Shown: positions 1 through 10,342 of the stretch, one piece after another
Position numbering within the stretch: position 1 is the first letter of the stretch
Layout: each line of letters begins with the position of its first letter
Assembly: GCA_026214975.1 (NCBI GenBank)
Contig: CM047813.1
Span: forward strand, 29,086,797-29,150,796
Source of the DNA: Gentiana macrophylla
Lineage: Eukaryota > Streptophyta > Magnoliopsida > Gentianales > Gentianaceae
Length of the DNA: 64,000 nucleotides
Reading direction: 5' to 3'
The notes under the pieces: model-generated
Databases searched by the model: none
What the model was told of the DNA's origin: nothing
Seen by the model: only the letters and a program-made list of their open reading frames with translations
Position numbers and translations under genes: made by a program

Positions 1-776
1 TATTGATCATGTTTTGTTGGAATTAACGATTTGATGAAACGATTTATCTATATCTATATGCTTGGATCTATGTATGAAAGTATATTGGTTTAAGTTTTAT
101 TTCGTTCAAGTGATGCAATTATTCGTGTTTTAAGAGATTATGCATGATTAGTTGAGTGAGAGTTTGGAAACAACCTCGTGATTTCGTGTTGATTGCATGT
201 TTAGTTTGTTTGAAAAGATAAACGAAACCCTAGAATTTGATTGAAGATATTTAATTGAATTCGTGAATAAATCACTACTAAAAACTATGTCTTTTTAATC
301 ACCATCTAGTTGGGATTGTTGGTTGATAGGTGGAATCTAGTCGCCTTGCTGTGTTTTCCTTCAATTGTTTGAATTAAATCGTTTAGATTAAGTTTAGTTA
401 AGTTCTAGTTTGATAAACCCTGGTTTTCTGCAAGTTTTACGCGCGTTTACGTTTGATTCAGAGTTGGGCGCCGTCATAATAGCGACGCCCCGTCCGTCGA
501 TTCCGTTTTGCTGCGACGCTCGTTCACTTTAGTGAGCGCCGTCCGGCTTTTCTGTTTCTTATTTTTCTTGCTTGTTTTATTCCTATTTTAGTTTTAATTC
601 TTAGGTTTAGGTTTTAGTTAGTTTCACTTTAGTCTAGATAGATAATTGTGACATAATCGATAGAATAATTGTCCCTTGATCCGATAAACATTCCACTCCC
701 TTAGGACGATCCGTTAACACCCTATACTACGATCCTTATACTTGGGGTGTTTCGGTTTATAAATATTAAAACTAGT
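1..776. other. Unassigned, probably transposon-derived sequence
   Basis: No coding region longer than about 80 codons is convincing here. The stretch is AT-rich, with a GC-rich island at about 465-550 holding two imperfect hairpins built from GCGACGC/GCGCCGTC arms. It resembles LTR sequence in style, but I found no second copy, primer-binding site or polypurine tract inside the window, so the assignment is open. It runs into the GC-rich tandem array that starts near 777. Confidence 0.4.
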
Positions 777-981
777 TTTTACCGAACACCAACTCGCCGT
801 GCTTTAAGAATGAGAAGTCAGCCTAGCCTGGCCCCAATCGTACCCCTTTCATGCGAGAAGTCAGCCCGACCTGGCCCAGCTCGCCGTGCTTTAAGAACGA
901 GTCTGGCCCCGCTCGTTCCCTTTTCACGCGAGAAGTCAGCCCGACCTGGCCCAACTCGCCATGATTTAAAAATGAGAAGTT
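777..981. repeat. Tandem array, left part, interrupted by copia-E
   Basis: Units of about 43 bp carry GAGAAGTCAGCCCGACCTGG followed by CTCGCCGTGCTTTAAGAA, alternating with a TCTGGCCCCGCTCGT variant. The array stops at 981, where the LTR of copia-E begins, and resumes at 17808. Positions 977-981 (aagtt) are the left target-site duplication. A GC-rich array between the pol side and the antisense gene is also seen in Tat-B, so I infer that this is the spacer of element Tat-A. Confidence 0.7.
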
Positions 982-1310
982 TGTTAGGAAATCACTAGTC
1001 TAACGCAGCGGAATTTAAAATTTGATTTCTTTTTTCTAGATCATTCTTCGTTTAATGCAATAAACACGTTAAGTAGTTTGACGGTTATACCTTGATGATC
1101 TATAAGATCATCGCTTTGACCGTCAACGGAGAGTAGTACAGTGCGCAAACCGTCCACGTGTCCGGCCTCTATCGCTAATCCACACGAACTCCTCGCCGGA
1201 ATCATCCTTGGATTGCTATTGGAAAACTCCGGTTGCTAGACCGGCCTTTTTCCTCCCTCACAAACTCACTATAGGTTGCTCTATATTTTACACAAGAACT
1301 ATGATTGTGA

Positions 1311-1315
1311 TGTAC
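1311..1315. repeat. Target-site duplication of LARD-1 (left copy)
   Basis: tgtac at 1311-1315 is repeated at 8849-8853, immediately outside the two ends (TGATGACGG and CCCCGATCA) of LARD-1. Confidence 0.95.
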
Positions 1316-1670
1316 TGATGACGGTCAAATTATACCCATAAATGTCATCAACATTATCCTTAAATCGAGATTAATAATATATATTTCATATTAAATCACA
1401 TGTTTATATTTATTATTTAATGTTAAGTGATTATTAATATGATATTTGGTATTTAGCCGTTTTCATTATTAAAAGCCGATTTATTGTGCGATAAATGCTG
1501 ATTTTGTAGATCACGACAAATCGAGAGGATAAATGTCATTGAATCAGTAAATCTCAAGATAATAGAGGAAGAAAATCGGAGCATTAAATGAAAGATTAAT
1601 CAGATCAACACGAAAGTTGCCGTGGGGAACAAGATAGACGAGACAAACGTTTAACGCGTGCAGAAGAAGG

Positions 1671-1728
1671 CTCGGTCGACCGAGCCTATCCATTCGATCG
1701 ACCGAGTATGTCGGCTCGGTCACTTTTC
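1671..1728. promoter_or_regulatory. Phased palindrome array, upstream of TATA (LARD-1 5' LTR)
   Basis: Three 14-bp units start at 1671, 1693 and 1715, exactly 22 bp apart. The first is the perfect palindrome CTCGGTCGACCGAG. The second is the same with one change (TTCGATCGACCGAG). The third keeps only the left half, CTCGGTCAC. The 8-bp spacers differ between units. The end of the second unit is 71 bp upstream of the TATA box at 1777. I infer a binding site for a dimeric regulator. Confidence 0.6.
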
Positions 1729-1776
1729 GGATTTTTATGTATTTATCTTCTAGATCCTTCATAAGTCGTGAAACCC

Positions 1777-1783
1777 TATATAA
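1777..1783 (+). promoter_or_regulatory. TATA box of LARD-1 5' LTR
   Basis: TATATAA in the context AAACCCTATATAAGC. The matching box in the 3' LTR is at 7518-7524. This is the likely start of the U3-R promoter of the element. Confidence 0.65.
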
Positions 1784-2235
1784 GCGTGAAGCCACGACGA
1801 AATTGTAAATCATTCCTTAATCCCATCAATCCCTTCATTCTTTCTTCAATCTTACAATTCGAATATAACTTTGATACAATGTAGAATAATTTGAGGTTTT
1901 CAAAGCAATTTAAGGGCTGCAAATATGTAAGCTCTTATTTTCTGTTTCTTTATTTTAAGTAATTAATCCCTCCCAATTATGCTTTATCGTTTGAATTAGT
2001 TAATCATAGCTAGATGATGTAGATCTAGGCTATGACGTTAGGGATGTGGCGACTCCTTGTCTATGGGGATCCCATAACCTACGTCATAGACTTAGTATTT
2101 ATTCATGAATCTGTATTGTTTAATTAATGCGTATCTGTGTTAGTTTATATGAATACTGTGAGAATTACTGTTTAATCATTCGTATGATGAAACGCCGAGA
2201 GATACGTTCGGGGATGTAATCTGGGACGAAATTGA

Positions 2236-2293
2236 TTCGGGTGACCGAATGAGTTCACTCGATCGACCGAGCCCACCTATTCGGTCGACCGAG
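2236..2293. promoter_or_regulatory. Second phased palindrome array (LARD-1 5' LTR)
   Basis: Units start at 2236 (TTCGGGTGACCGAA), 2258 (CTCGATCGACCGAG) and 2280 (TTCGGTCGACCGAG), again exactly 22 bp apart with unrelated 8-bp spacers. This copy lies downstream of the TATA box, so it would be in the transcript. Confidence 0.55.
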
Positions 2294-3107
2294 CCTGTTT
2301 TTCATCTGTTAAATAGCCACGCCTTTATGGTTAGGTTAACTTAATAGAATTTATTATCTCAGTAGGTATGGCTATGGCTACGTTACTCGCTTAGTTTAAT
2401 TAAAACGTGTAAAAAGGAAATACCAATATAAAACTCTTAGGTAGGCTCATGAATTGATCTTCGGACGTTCAGCGTTATCTAGGTAGGTTTATATTTGGGA
2501 ATTGCATGCACCTGATTATACGTACGTCGTAGATTAGCATGAGACTATAACTTGGTAATTGCTAGTTGGACGAGAGCTTGAGTGATCGTTTAGGAAATGC
2601 CTAACCATAGGAATGTTGCCTGACGAGGTGTACGATTAATATCGGCATCCTTAGAGTCGTAAGCGTGTGAGTTATATGAGATGGAGGCACTAAAAGGCGA
2701 AGTCACGTAACAATATCACAGTGATTTAGTGACTTACCGGTGCTAAGTCAAGTTAAAGAGGATGACTCCCGTGAGCCAATCTAAAATAGATACAAACGGA
2801 TTGACATTAATAAGTTCGATTTATTATATAAATTATCTAGGTCCAAGCGATAAAGACTATAATTGGGGAGGTTAATTACGTTGTGTCGAGTCATGTCTTT
2901 ACCTTTCTTGTCTTATGTTGGTCGTAGACCGCCTTTATGTCCTTGACATGTTTAATTAATTGTTTGTATATAAGATGATCCACAATTGGTTCCTCGTGGG
3001 ATCGACCTTGATTCACTATAGCTATATTACGATGGGCCTAGTCCTCTTGCTAGTATTGGTTTATGGTGGTCAAGTATATTATAACTGATTGACCCCGATC
3101 AAGTTTT

Positions 3108-3120
3108 TGGCGCCGTTGCG
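3108..3120 (+). other. Primer-binding site of LARD-1 (tRNA-Asp type)
   Basis: TGGCGCCGTTGCG begins 7 bp after the 5' LTR. It matches the 3' end of plant tRNA-Asp as used by Athila-type gypsy elements. The following GGAACC deviates from the usual GGGGA continuation. Confidence 0.75.
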
Positions 3121-3270
3121 GGAACCAACGGTCAATTTTATATATAAATAATTTTCTTATTCATGTCAAGTTTTACGCTTTAGAGTCTGCTTTTACGTTT
3201 TGAGTCCCTCGGTTGTCTGCGCTTCAATGCGAAAATTCCAGATTCTTAAAAAAAAATAAAAAAAAAATTA

Positions 3271-3306
3271 TTCGGTCGACCGAGAGACCTCGTTCGGTCG
3301 ACCGAG
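3271..3306. promoter_or_regulatory. Internal phased palindrome pair (LARD-1)
   Basis: TTCGGTCGACCGAG occurs twice, starting at 3271 and 3293, 22 bp apart. The pair lies about 170 bp inside the internal domain, just after a poly-A/T stretch. It is the third place in the element with the same unit and the same period. Confidence 0.55.
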
Positions 3307-6300
3307 AATTTATAAATTTTTTGGTTTTGTTTTGTTCTTGTTCTTACACATTACACGGTTTCGATTTGTGTTTTTCGAGTCCGGAATTTCGTGTTTACGT
3401 TTATCCTCAGATGTTTAATCCGTGAGGTCCGATAGCGACATGGGAGACCATGTTAAAATCGATCTACGGTGCATTTTTGTTTTTCTTCCGCTTGCGAAAC
3501 CAGGAAGCAATAATCTGAGTCGATAATTTTTATGGGCGCCGAGAAAATAACCCAGCAAACATGTGGAGCTACGAATCTAAGATGGGAAAAGCAATGGAAG
3601 CAATACCTTTAAAGCACCAAGATGGCTCCGGAAAAAAATTTAAAGGCTTAAATTCTTCGTGGTACAATGTTGAAGGCAAGGTACTACCTTTTTGCTTATG
3701 TTTTACTACCTTTTGGTTTTTGAGCATAAGTTAGCTTATACATAAACCTTAGTATGAATCTTGGCCGGGAGTGGTTTGTAAGATTATTTCTATTAGTGTG
3801 GAAGGTTTTGCCCCAAATGCATCTCATCCTGAGGGGTGTAAGGAAACATGTAGTCGTTGAAAGGAAGCGTGAATAAAGAGTTCCTCGTAGTTCTATCAAA
3901 ATCTCATTGTCCTATGCATGAGATTACTTCATCGGCCAGGGGAGCAACAAATTGTGTAGTTTAAGCATTCACAATCTAAAGAAGGCGTTGAGTTTTGAGA
4001 GAACACAATCTTACGCTTTTGTTGAGTTTTATGGTGATGGCTTCTCGGTGAACCCACCTTAAACAGAAACGAGATTACGCTTTGGGTGACAATTTAGAAA
4101 TCGGAGACTCTTAGTACATGGGTTCGGAAATGGTCTAACCATGGCTGGGCGAGTTCAACCGAGCCTCGGCTCAATCGACTCCCCTCCACGTGTGATGTAC
4201 GTTACAGCAGTTCCACAAGACTTAGCATAGCCGATAAGCCTTCGGGCTAAACGGGGCTTAATCTTGACGGATTGGCCTGAACTGTCACATATGTTCCAAC
4301 GAATAAGACGGCGTAGGCTTGCCTATATAACCGACCTTATTCGGAGTACTTTGATTCATTGTTTCTTATTGTCAAGGCCAAAACCGTAATTTTAACTGAG
4401 TTTCTTAGAATTCACTAATTCCTAAAACGAGAGCCGAGATAAGAGCTTTGGATAAATGGTATGGATAAATGTCGTTTCCTAGGTCTCACAACCAATGGAA
4501 GGGTATTAATCCGCAAAAGCGACAAGCCCACCTCTTATAGTGCTCAGAGGGGTCAATATCTCGTGATCCAAGAATGATAACTGACAAGGATACTTTTTTG
4601 GAAAGTCAAGCTGAGGACTTTAAACTCAGAACTACTTCTTTAAAACCCCTAGGATTTCTTTTTAGGATTTTAAGTTTTTGTTTTCTTTGAGTCCAATAAA
4701 AGTAACGTGACATATGTTGTGGTTTTTTATTTTGCCGTGTTCCGATGGCCATTGGGCTAAGGATGTGCAAAACTTTTTTACTCAATATAGGCCACGTGAA
4801 ATAGAGTTCCGTAGGAGAGTCGAAAAATTGCTAAAGAAAAGGAAATTTAGCAAACAACCTTAAGATGGAAGCATTAAGAGAGCTTGAGAATTATTGAAAA
4901 TGTAACAGAGAATGATTGGTGCGAACAAGAACAATCTTGGTCAAATTCTAAAACTTTTTAGGTGATCCAAGTGAAAATCCAAAGTGATGTGCAATTCATT
5001 CTGCAATTATCCTTATCTTTCCCTTTACACTTTTTTCACCTTCAAACTTTTCGATCCTCTCACCAATCTGCCCCGAAAGTTCACATTTCTAACCATTCTT
5101 TCATCCCCTATCTTCCTTTCCATCCGTTTCACTCTCCCACCCAATCCCATTCCTTTAAACAATTCTCAAGCCCAAAAACACAATTTCTTACCCACCCTTT
5201 ATCTTTTCTTCCCATCCTGATGTGTATCTTTTTCTAAACCCATCATACTCTCAACCTCCATTTTGTTTACATAATACCTATGTGTTGCGGAATTTGAAAT
5301 GTTGCTAAGCTTTAATGATTATTTTTTATCATTTTGATTTTCATGATCGTAGTTGGGGGAAGTGTAGCTCTGACCCTAGCTAGACTTCAAAGAGTTTTTG
5401 GTTCGATCACATCCGACTTATCTTTCTACCGGAAGTTTTAAATTTCACATCTTTTCCGACTATTCCGGCATTTCTAGATGATAAGTTTTATTCTACACTA
5501 TCACACCGATCAGACCTTGTTGATGACGGTTATAACTTTTATGTGATACATTGGGTTATTAGTAATTTCGAGGAGTAGCTACATCTCCCTAAGTTGTTGA
5601 TATCCAATGCAAGCGAGAAGTTTCTGCGCTAAGTATTTGATTTTATCTTTAGCCAATAGGTCGCATTGCATCTGTTATACCTTACCAAGTTTCTCTTTTA
5701 TACTGGAATGAATACATAGTGAGCCACCCACCTCGTGTTTTCCCACACATGGGTTATGCTTTTGATCTTTGTCTTATCCACCGGTTTTAGATGAAGACTA
5801 CCATCTTTAGTTGCTTGTTTATTTTTCTTTCTATTTTAGTATTTTTCTTGTCTTTGGTTGTATAAAATAAAGTGGCTTAAAATGTTTTTCGGTATTCATA
5901 CCTAATTACTGCCACATTATTTAATAACTTCCATAGACATGGTGTTATTAACGGTTTCGTGGAGTTTGTTTGCTTATACAGATGTGTCTATCTCTCCACG
6001 ACGTCTTTGAAATTTACTCGATATTTTCCTTTACTTGAGAGTCGTTTCCAGAGCTAAGTCTTTTCCTAACTTCTCATTTATTTTTGTCATTGAGGACAAT
6101 GCCATGTTTAAGTGGGGTAGGAGACTTAGCCATGTTATGTTATAATGGAAAATTGAATGAAACGGTACAAAATTGAAAAAATTGAATAAATACCATATTA
6201 GGTATCTCGTACCCTTAGAATTGTGAGTTCCTAGCTAAGAATTGATAGGAAAGGAACCAAGTTTCATGAGTACGTGATCATTTTATACTTATGTTAAGTA

Positions 6301-7041
6301 AATTTAAGGATATTCATGCCGGTTTTTGCGAGTAGTTATTTATTATTCGATTACTCAATCTGTGAATCGAGTATACCGCGCAAATCATAATAACAGAAGA
6401 AATTATGTGTACATTGCATAGATGATTGGTTATGTAAACTTAGTATCAATATCTATCTGCTGATGCATTCTTATCTTTTAGCCATTCAAGCGGAATAATA
6501 AGCTTGAGACGTACCTGTGTTTGACAATGCGTTAAAACACTGGGCTTGTAGTAACATTACCAAAGTAGCCCCGCGCTTGTGGTAATATTCATTGCTATGC
6601 ATGATCTAAGATAGGGGGATACTCTAAAAAGTTTTCTTCCTTGAGATTGATAGTATTTGAAAAATATAAAGATATGAAAAGAATATTCAACTCTTTAAGA
6701 GGCTTTGAGTAGTACTCGGTCTCAAAGTCCAAAAACCCTATAGATACGCTCTTGCTTATTGTTCTAGTGCTTTAACCATTGCGAGGCATAAGAAGTATGA
6801 ATGCTGAGGTTGGTAGGTTGAGATTGTGAAGTTAGCATAAACTCTGATCTTGCCACGAATATATAAAACTACATGCACATGCACACATCACTTCGATTCA
6901 TAGTCAGTAGTGAATAATGGAATTCTTATGAGCATGACTAGTATGAGTTGACTTGAGTTTCTTGTGTAAGTATGATTTGACCATAGAAAATGTTGTCTTG
7001 GGGAATGACTTATTGATGCTTTGTTCGGGACGATCAAAGTC

Positions 7042-7056
7042 TAAGTGGGGGGTAGT
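7042..7056 (+). other. Polypurine tract of LARD-1
   Basis: TAAGTGGGGGGTAGT lies immediately before the TG of the 3' LTR at 7057. This is the expected place for plus-strand priming. Confidence 0.75.
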
Positions 7057-7408
7057 TGATGACGGTCAAATTATACCCATAAATGTCATCAACATTATCC
7101 TTAAATCGAGATTAATAATATATATTTCATATTAAATCACATGTTTATATTTATTATTTAATGTTAAGTGATTATTAATATGATATTTGGTATTTAGCCG
7201 TTTTCATTATTAAAAGCCGATTTATTGTGCGATAAATGCTGATTTTGTAGATCATGACAAATCGAGAGGATAAATGTCATTCAATCAAGAAATCTCAAGA
7301 TAATAGAGGAAGAAAATCGGAGCATTAAATGAAAGATTAATCAGATCAACACGTCGCGAGTGGGGAACAAGATAGACGAGACAAACGTTTAACGCGTGCA
7401 GAAGAAGG

Positions 7409-7466
7409 CTCGGTCGACCGAGCCTATCCATTCGGTCGACCGAGTATGTCGGCTCGGTCACTTTTC
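7409..7466. promoter_or_regulatory. Phased palindrome array (LARD-1 3' LTR, U3 copy)
   Basis: Units start at 7409, 7431 and 7453, 22 bp apart. Here both of the first two are perfect (CTCGGTCGACCGAG and TTCGGTCGACCGAG), and the third is a half-site. The end of the second unit is 74 bp upstream of TATATAA at 7518. Confidence 0.6.
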
Positions 7467-7980
7467 GGATTTTTTCGTATTTATCTTCTAGATCCTTCAT
7501 AAGTCGGCAGAAACCCCTATATAAGCAGCAGCTACGAGAAATTGTAAATCATTCCCTTAATCCCATCAATCCCTTCATTCTTTCTTCAATCTTACAATTC
7601 AGAATATAACTTTGATACAATGTAGAATAATTTGAGGGTTTCCAGCAATTTAAGGGCTGCAAATATGTAAGCTCTTATTTTATGTTTCTTTTATTTTAAG
7701 TAATTAATCCCTCCCAATTATGCTTTATCGTTTGAATTAGTTAATCATAGCTAGATGATGTAGATCTAGGCTATGACGTTAGGGATGTGGCGACTCCTTG
7801 TCTATGGGGGATCCCATAACCTACGTCATAGACTTAGTATTTATTCATGAATCTGTATTGTTTAATTAATGCGTATCTGTGTTAGTTTATATGAATACTG
7901 TGCGAATTACTGTTTAATCTGTTCTGTATGATGAAACGCTGAGAGATACGTTCAGGGATGTAATCTGGGGACGAAATTGA

Positions 7981-8038
7981 TTCGGGTGACCGAATGAGTT
8001 CACTCGGTCGACCGAGCCCACCTATTCGGTCGACCGAG
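7981..8038. promoter_or_regulatory. Second phased palindrome array (LARD-1 3' LTR)
   Basis: Units at 7981 (TTCGGGTGACCGAA), 8003 (CTCGGTCGACCGAG) and 8025 (TTCGGTCGACCGAG) repeat the 22-bp period of 2236-2293. Confidence 0.55.
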
Positions 8039-10328
8039 CCCTGTTTTCATCTGTTAAATAGCCACGTCTTTATGGTTAGGTTAACTTAATAGAATTTATT
8101 ATCTCAGTAGGTATGGCTATGGCTACGTTACTCGCTTAGTTTAATTAAAACGTGTAAAAAGGAAATACCAATATAAAACTCTTAGGTAGGCTCATGAATT
8201 GATCTTGGACGTTCGGCGTTATCTAGGTAGGTTTATATTTGGGAATTGCATGCACCGATTATACGTGACGTCGTAGATTAGCATGAGACTATAACTTGGT
8301 AATTGCTAGTTGGGCGAGAGCTTGAGTGATCGTTTAGAAGTACGCCTAACCATAGGAATGTTGCCTGAGCGAGGTGTACGATTAATATCGGCATCCTTAG
8401 AGTCGTAAGCGTGTGAGTTATATGAGATGGAGGCACTAAAAGGCGAAGTCACGTAACAATATCACAGTGATTTAGTGACTTACCGGTGCTAAGTCAAGTT
8501 AAAGAGGATGACTCCCGTAGCCAATCTAAAATAGATACAAACGGATTGACAGTTAATAAGTTCAGTTTATTATATAAATTATCTAGGTCCAAACGATAAA
8601 GACTATAATTGGGGAGGTTAATTACGTTGTGTCGAGTCATGTCTTTACCTTTCTTGTCTTATGTTGGTCGTAGACCGCCTTTATGTCCTTGACATGTTTA
8701 ATTAATTGTTTGTATATAAGATGATCCACAATTGGTTCCCTGTGGGATCGACCTTGATTCACTATAGCTATATTACGATGGGCCTAGTCCTCTTGCTAGT
8801 ATTGGTTTATGGTGGTCAAGTATATTATAACCTGATTGACCCCGATCATGTACTAAAGAGCTTGACACACACCTCTTATTTATAGCTAGAGGTGGCGCCA
8901 CATATGTGTGGAGGAGAAGAAAACATTTTCCCAATAAAATAAGGAAAATCAATTAGATTGATTATCTCTTTTATTATAATTAATTTTGCTAATATCTTAT
9001 ATTGAATATAATTATCTTATTACCATAAATCCATTTTTTCAAAATCAATTAATATCTTATTTTAATATTATGGTAATCTTATTAATTAAAGTGCACAATC
9101 CAAGTGTATCTTATACCCTAGGATGTGGCGCCCCATTAGTCAACAAATTGACTTTCGGAATGTTTATTAAATAATATAATTTATATATAATTAATATCTT
9201 GTATTTTATTTATTCATAATAAATAAATACCACCATATTAATTTACCACTATAACCTTTATAGTCTAGAGATAAACTTTCCTTATTTGGTTATCAACTAT
9301 AACCGCAATTTAATCCGACTCGATGTTCATATGTGTGTGACCCGATAGGCTTCCGAATATGTTAGCCGTAGACACAAAGTGCAATTTACTAAAATGCCTT
9401 TCATGCCTAACGATCACGGGATAGCGTCTAGCAACACACCGTGACCCCCAATCATCGGAAGAGTCAAAAGCAATGACTACTACCTTTCATGTGAAGCAGT
9501 TACCGTGTAACTTACAATCCTATTGCTGTAATAATATCCATACGATCGTATCTCGAGTGTCAATACATTAACGATCGTATCTTATAATCTAGATATCATG
9601 CTCTCTCAGGATAACACATTTACTCCCACTTTGCAAAGATTCTCGAGAGCTAGACATTCCTTATAAGAAGGCCATTTCGGATATTCGATCCCAATCATAG
9701 GATACGTGATTCCCGGACGACCAAATCATGAATACTCCGCATGCTTCAATATCATACCCAATCACTACCCCATGATCGCCCCGTGGCTAGGGGAAATCTC
9801 AATAGTGTCAAAGCATGACAATCCACACCGTGATGCCATTAAGACTCCGGTCAAAAGGATAATTACACAACCGCCACATAGTGTGACACTTAATGTAAGT
9901 GGGGTCGATCCTAACGTCACGCATTCTCTAATACACGTCCATGTACAGTCCAAGTGTCTCTACACTTCGATAGACGAGATCTATCCCTACCTTCTATAAG
10001 ATAGAAGACATCCAATATGTGCTAGTCTGGTTTTACTATCAATGTCACATTTGATATACATAGGACTAGAGACATTTAAGTACCAAACTTGTTATAGTGA
10101 TTAGAGATCTCATCAACCATAATCACTATCATGGTTGCTCTATCACAGTTTGATACTAGGGACGTTACTATCCATGTACAAAAAATAATATGAAGATAAA
10201 CAATATATAATAACATAAGTGCTTTTATTAATCATAATAAAGTTATTACATGAACTAAATAGACTGTAAATGACCCGACCCGGTCGGATCCGGTCCAACC
10301 CGATTGGGTTTAGGACACCTTTCCTACA

Positions 10329-10341
10329 ATCTCCCACTTGG
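10329..10341 (-). other. Polypurine tract of copia-E
   Basis: On the minus strand CCAAGTGGGAGAT directly precedes the 3' LTR (TGTAGGAAAGG). AAGTGGGAGATTGT is a common plant copia arrangement. Confidence 0.8.
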
Positions 10342-10342
10342 C

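Larger units (their letters stand above)
1316..3101 (+). repeat. LARD-1 5' LTR
   Basis: Begins TGATGACGGTCAAATTATAC and ends GATTGACCCCGATCA. It contains two arrays of phased palindromes, a TATATAA box at 1777-1783, and a 3' part shared in outline with the LARD-2 LTR (GGATCGACCTTGA, then CCTAGTCCT and TTGCTAG). Confidence 0.93.
3102..7056 (+). other. LARD-1 internal domain, no coding capacity seen
   Basis: No frame gives gag, protease, RT or integrase motifs, and the longest open frames (under 92 codons, for example 4962-5237) are low-complexity Ser/Phe/Pro readings of pyrimidine-rich DNA. A GACAATG...TTTAAGTGGGG block lies at 6086-6119 and is shared with LARD-2. A purine-rich tract abuts the 3' LTR. 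Confidence 0.75.
1316..8848 (+). mobile_element. LARD-1: non-coding LTR retrotransposon derivative, Athila-like
   Basis: This 7.5-kb element has LTRs of 1786 bp and 1792 bp, a tRNA-Asp type primer-binding site, a polypurine tract and a perfect 5-bp target duplication, but its 3955-bp interior shows no gag or pol. The structure fits a large retrotransposon derivative that would need enzymes from a partner. The primer type and the GACAATG...AAGTGGGG motif near the 3' end are features I associate with Athila-type gypsy elements, so the lineage is inferred. It inserted into the 3' LTR of copia-E and is younger than it. Confidence 0.9.
7057..8848 (+). repeat. LARD-1 3' LTR
   Basis: 1792 bp, highly similar to 1316-3101. 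Differences are clustered, for example around 7350-7360 and 7505-7540. The right target duplication tgtac follows at 8849-8853. Confidence 0.93.
982..10328 (-). repeat. 3' LTR of copia-E, split by LARD-1
   Basis: The LTR pieces are 982-1315 and 8849-10328, with tgtac duplicated at 1311-1315 and 8849-8853 by the LARD-1 insertion. The joined length is about 1809 bp against 1816 bp for the other LTR. The two copies align throughout with scattered substitutions and small indels. On the minus strand the LTR starts TGTAGGAAAGG and ends GATTTCCTAACA. Confidence 0.92.

Noticed and set aside
1671..1728. CRISPR-like repeat-spacer look of the LARD-1 palindromes
   Set aside because: Only two or three units, 8-bp spacers, and the setting is a plant LTR; no cas genes. 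A protein-binding array is the better reading.
4962..5237. Overlapping open frames in the LARD-1 interior
   Set aside because: Both frames read Ser/Phe/Pro/His-rich strings from pyrimidine-rich DNA and have no domain or homologue in LARD-2.
9706..9999. 97-codon frame inside the copia-E LTR
   Set aside because: The right LTR does not keep it open (17161-17460 has indels), so it is a chance frame.
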